Assembly: GCA_028709805.1 (NCBI GenBank) | Contig: JAQUTL010000008.1 | Location: forward strand, 1-64,000 | Length of the DNA: 64,000 nt | Direction: 5' to 3' | DNA from: Victivallaceae bacterium | GTDB lineage: Bacteria; Verrucomicrobiota; Lentisphaeria; Victivallales; Victivallaceae | The notes under the pieces: generated by a model | Databases searched by the model: none | The model's input: the letters and a program-made list of their open reading frames with translations, nothing else | Told to the model about the DNA's origin: nothing | Shown here: positions 62,748 to 64,000 of the stretch, piece after piece | Layout of the letters: each line of letters begins with the position of its first letter | Numbering within the stretch: position 1 is the first letter of the stretch | Program-made: the position numbers and the translations under genes

Positions 62748-63895
62748 ATAAAATACTTTGCTCCAAATTCAATTCGGTTGGGTGGTACTGGGTCTTTGCC
62801 AATATCTCCTACATACATGTATCCGCCGTTTGCGGCGATTGCTGTTGCCGATGTTTCAAGTACGAACCCGCCGGAAGCAATAACTGCGCTATCGCCGCTG
62901 GATATGGCGCGAATCATTAAGAATCCGGAACCGCTGTCGGGTTCCAAGAAAGTGCGCGATGCGGCGGAGCCAATATCAGTGGCAAGTGACGGAACCTTGA
63001 CGCACTGGACACCGCCGGAAATAATCGGCACGGCGAGGTGTTTGTCTGACGGGCGGTGAAACTGGTATGGGGCGTGATTTATATTTAGCACCTGATACGC
63101 ACTTCCGTTTACGCAGTATCCAAGTTTGATTGCCGGGTGTGTCGCAGACATTGGAGACGCTGACGTAACATATTGCATACGGTCTGCTCGCGTCCCACCA
63201 GAAATATAGCCCACCTGTGCAAAAATGTCGGTTGTCGCTGACGCATCAACTTCCACAGTTCCCGATGGCGCAAGAAAGTTACGTCCAAAGGCGTACACAT
63301 ATCCCGGATTGGTGATATCGACATAGTGCGTTTCCACCTGAACGCCGCCGGATTCAATCAGTTCAACCCGGTGTTCAAGTTTGAAATACGTTTCGTTTGA
63401 CGCCGCGGCAGCCGCTCCATGTTGCACGACAATGCCGCCATCCGCAGTTTCACCAAGAACCCGGCAACTGCCGGAAGATGAATAGATATAGCCACCGGCG
63501 CCGTCAGGCTTGACATAGGCCGCCGCCGTGCCTAAGACAAGGTCTATCGGTATGGTGAACACACCAATCAGCAGCATTTCTCCTGTTTCACCCACCCCCA
63601 ACTGGGACAGCAGGATTCCCCACGCCTCATCACTGGAGGTGGCAGCCCTTACCGGCAAAATTTCTCCGTCATCTGCCGCAGTTGCACCGCTGTTTATAGC
63701 CACCGGGCTGCCATAAGTAAGCACCGCTAAGGTGGTGTTATACACCGGGGCGGAAAGTTTTCGCACAGCGCCGCCGCCAGTTACGCCACCTGCGCACATG
63801 GCCGACATTTGATTCAGCAGTTTTGCAACCGCGTTTTCCTTGCTGGCCTGCGGACGCCACCCATCTCCCGGCGAAACTTCTTTGAAATATGCCAT
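62744..63895 (-). CDS. Phage structural-type protein of unknown function
   Basis: The 383-aa protein (from the ATG at 63895; an upstream TTG would overlap the preceding gene by 20 nt) is Gly/Ala/Ser-rich and beta-rich. Repeats of an SGG-flanked type (VIASGGFVLETSATAIAANG, ESGGVQVETHYVDI, PDGAGGYIYSSSGS) suggest a fibre or decoration protein. No named family could be assigned. It is coupled to the 304-aa gene by ATGA and starts 4 nt after the preceding stop. Confidence 0.6.
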   Translation of the reverse strand: MAYFKEVSPGDGWRPQASKENAVAKLLNQMSAMCAGGVTGGGAVRKLSAPVYNTTLAVLTYGSPVAINSGATAADDGEILPVRAATSSDEAWGILLSQLGVGETGEMLLIGVFTIPIDLVLGTAAAYVKPDGAGGYIYSSSGSCRVLGETADGGIVVQHGAAAAASNETYFKLEHRVELIESGGVQVETHYVDITNPGYVYAFGRNFLAPSGTVEVDASATTDIFAQVGYISGGTRADRMQYVTSASPMSATHPAIKLGYCVNGSAYQVLNINHAPYQFHRPSDKHLAVPIISGGVQCVKVPSLATDIGSAASRTFLEPDSGSGFLMIRAISSGDSAVIASGGFVLETSATAIAANGGYMYVGDIGKDPVPPNRIEFGAKYFI

Positions 63896-63899
63896 TTTT

Positions 63900-64000
63900 C
63901 TATATCCCCAGCTTCCCAAAGTCCGCGTATTGCGCCACCTGCGCTATGTAGATGGCACGGATTACCGATGCAGGGCTGCCGCCAACCCCAACCAGCGACT
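63900..64000 (-). CDS. Partial phage-module gene (C-terminal end only)
   Basis: The last ~33 codons are visible (VGGSPASVIRAIYIAQ... ending FGKLGI). The gene continues past the window. Too little remains to assign a function; it belongs to the same minus-strand operon. Confidence 0.6.
   Translation of the reverse strand, partial: SLVGVGGSPASVIRAIYIAQVAQYADFGKLGI

Larger units (their letters stand above)
55585..64000 (-). mobile_element. Phage-like module next to tRNA-Arg (prophage end, continues beyond window)
   Basis: All eight complete genes and one partial gene run on the minus strand toward the tRNA, with ATGA-type overlaps, fibre-type repeat proteins, a lipoprotein and small membrane protein, and a final terminator. 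This is the layout of a late tail/receptor-binding operon. Base composition is lower in GC than the core. No integrase, terminase, capsid or portal gene is in view, so prophage is the likeliest reading, not proven. The att site in the tRNA cannot be confirmed without the other end. Confidence 0.6.

Noticed and set aside
1-64000. CRISPR array or transposon
   Set aside because: No regularly spaced 25-40 bp repeats with unique spacers, no Cas genes, no transposase ORF and no IS-type terminal repeats were seen.
55585-64000. Integrase or repressor gene proving a prophage
   Set aside because: No tyrosine or serine recombinase or repressor frame was found in the visible part, so the prophage call rests on fibre-type genes, operon layout and tRNA position.

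Overview
The window is 64 kb of GC-rich (coding regions look clearly above 55% GC) bacterial chromosome, almost fully coding, with many ATGA/GTGA start-stop overlaps. The gene content suggests an anaerobic Gram-negative bacterium. It has heptose phosphatase GmhB, lipoproteins, a WecA-type glycan initiator, an oxygen/superoxide defence cluster without catalase or classic SOD, and AckA-Pta acetate formation. The alpha2-type glycyl-tRNA synthetase, the glycan enzymes and the overall style would fit a PVC-superphylum gut bacterium such as Lentisphaerota. That placement is inference only; no 16S rRNA is present.

Layout. 1-5.4 kb: the 3' end of a trp operon (trpB', trpA), convergent folK, then fmt-rng-(5-TM protein)-rsmG, each translationally coupled. 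5.4-11.5 kb (minus strand): a two-domain FkbM methyltransferase, a gene-free stretch with five hairpins and a possible small RNA, an unusual WecA/CapD-like fusion, a cytosolic GH20 hexosaminidase and a HAD-IB phosphatase. 11.6-16.5 kb (plus): tRNA-Lys(UUU), rpmB, uvrA, a lipoprotein, a truncated signal-peptide ORF and an AT-rich chloramphenicol acetyltransferase gene that looks acquired. 16.5-21.1 kb (minus): tmk-holB, then perR-superoxide reductase-ferritin-flavodiiron protein-rubredoxin behind a promoter that overlaps a 23-bp palindrome. 21.3-26.5 kb (plus): stand-alone AICAR transformylase, TPR membrane protein, SpoU methyltransferase, cysE, yggS, panE. 26.5-28.7 kb (minus): priA.

28.8-36 kb (plus): HU, a single uninterrupted reading frame joining histidyl-tRNA synthetase to adenylate kinase, then map, infA, ackA, pta, fabH and a small membrane protein. 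36-50 kb (minus): a dense run aroB-dprA-cobS-like-ribBA-ribH-nusB-ftsY-ribD-ribE-hypothetical-pdxJ-pilT/U-ilvD-polyprenyl synthase-gmhB. It contains all four riboflavin genes interleaved with nusB and ftsY. 50-54.6 kb (plus): glyS, ffh, a membrane-anchored unknown, ymdB; then a minus-strand polysaccharide deacetylase and tRNA-Arg(CCG).

55.6-64 kb: a phage-like module running on the minus strand toward tRNA-Arg and ending in a strong terminator. It encodes fibre/tail-type proteins (one with three Ig-like Big_2 repeats, one with a GH43-like propeller), several unknown proteins and small membrane/lipoproteins at the 3' end of a late operon. No integrase is visible on this side; the element continues past the window. 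The most unusual signals are the hisS-adk fused frame, the WecA/CapD-like fusion, the single-domain AICAR transformylase, the PerR-box operon and the phage tail cassette.
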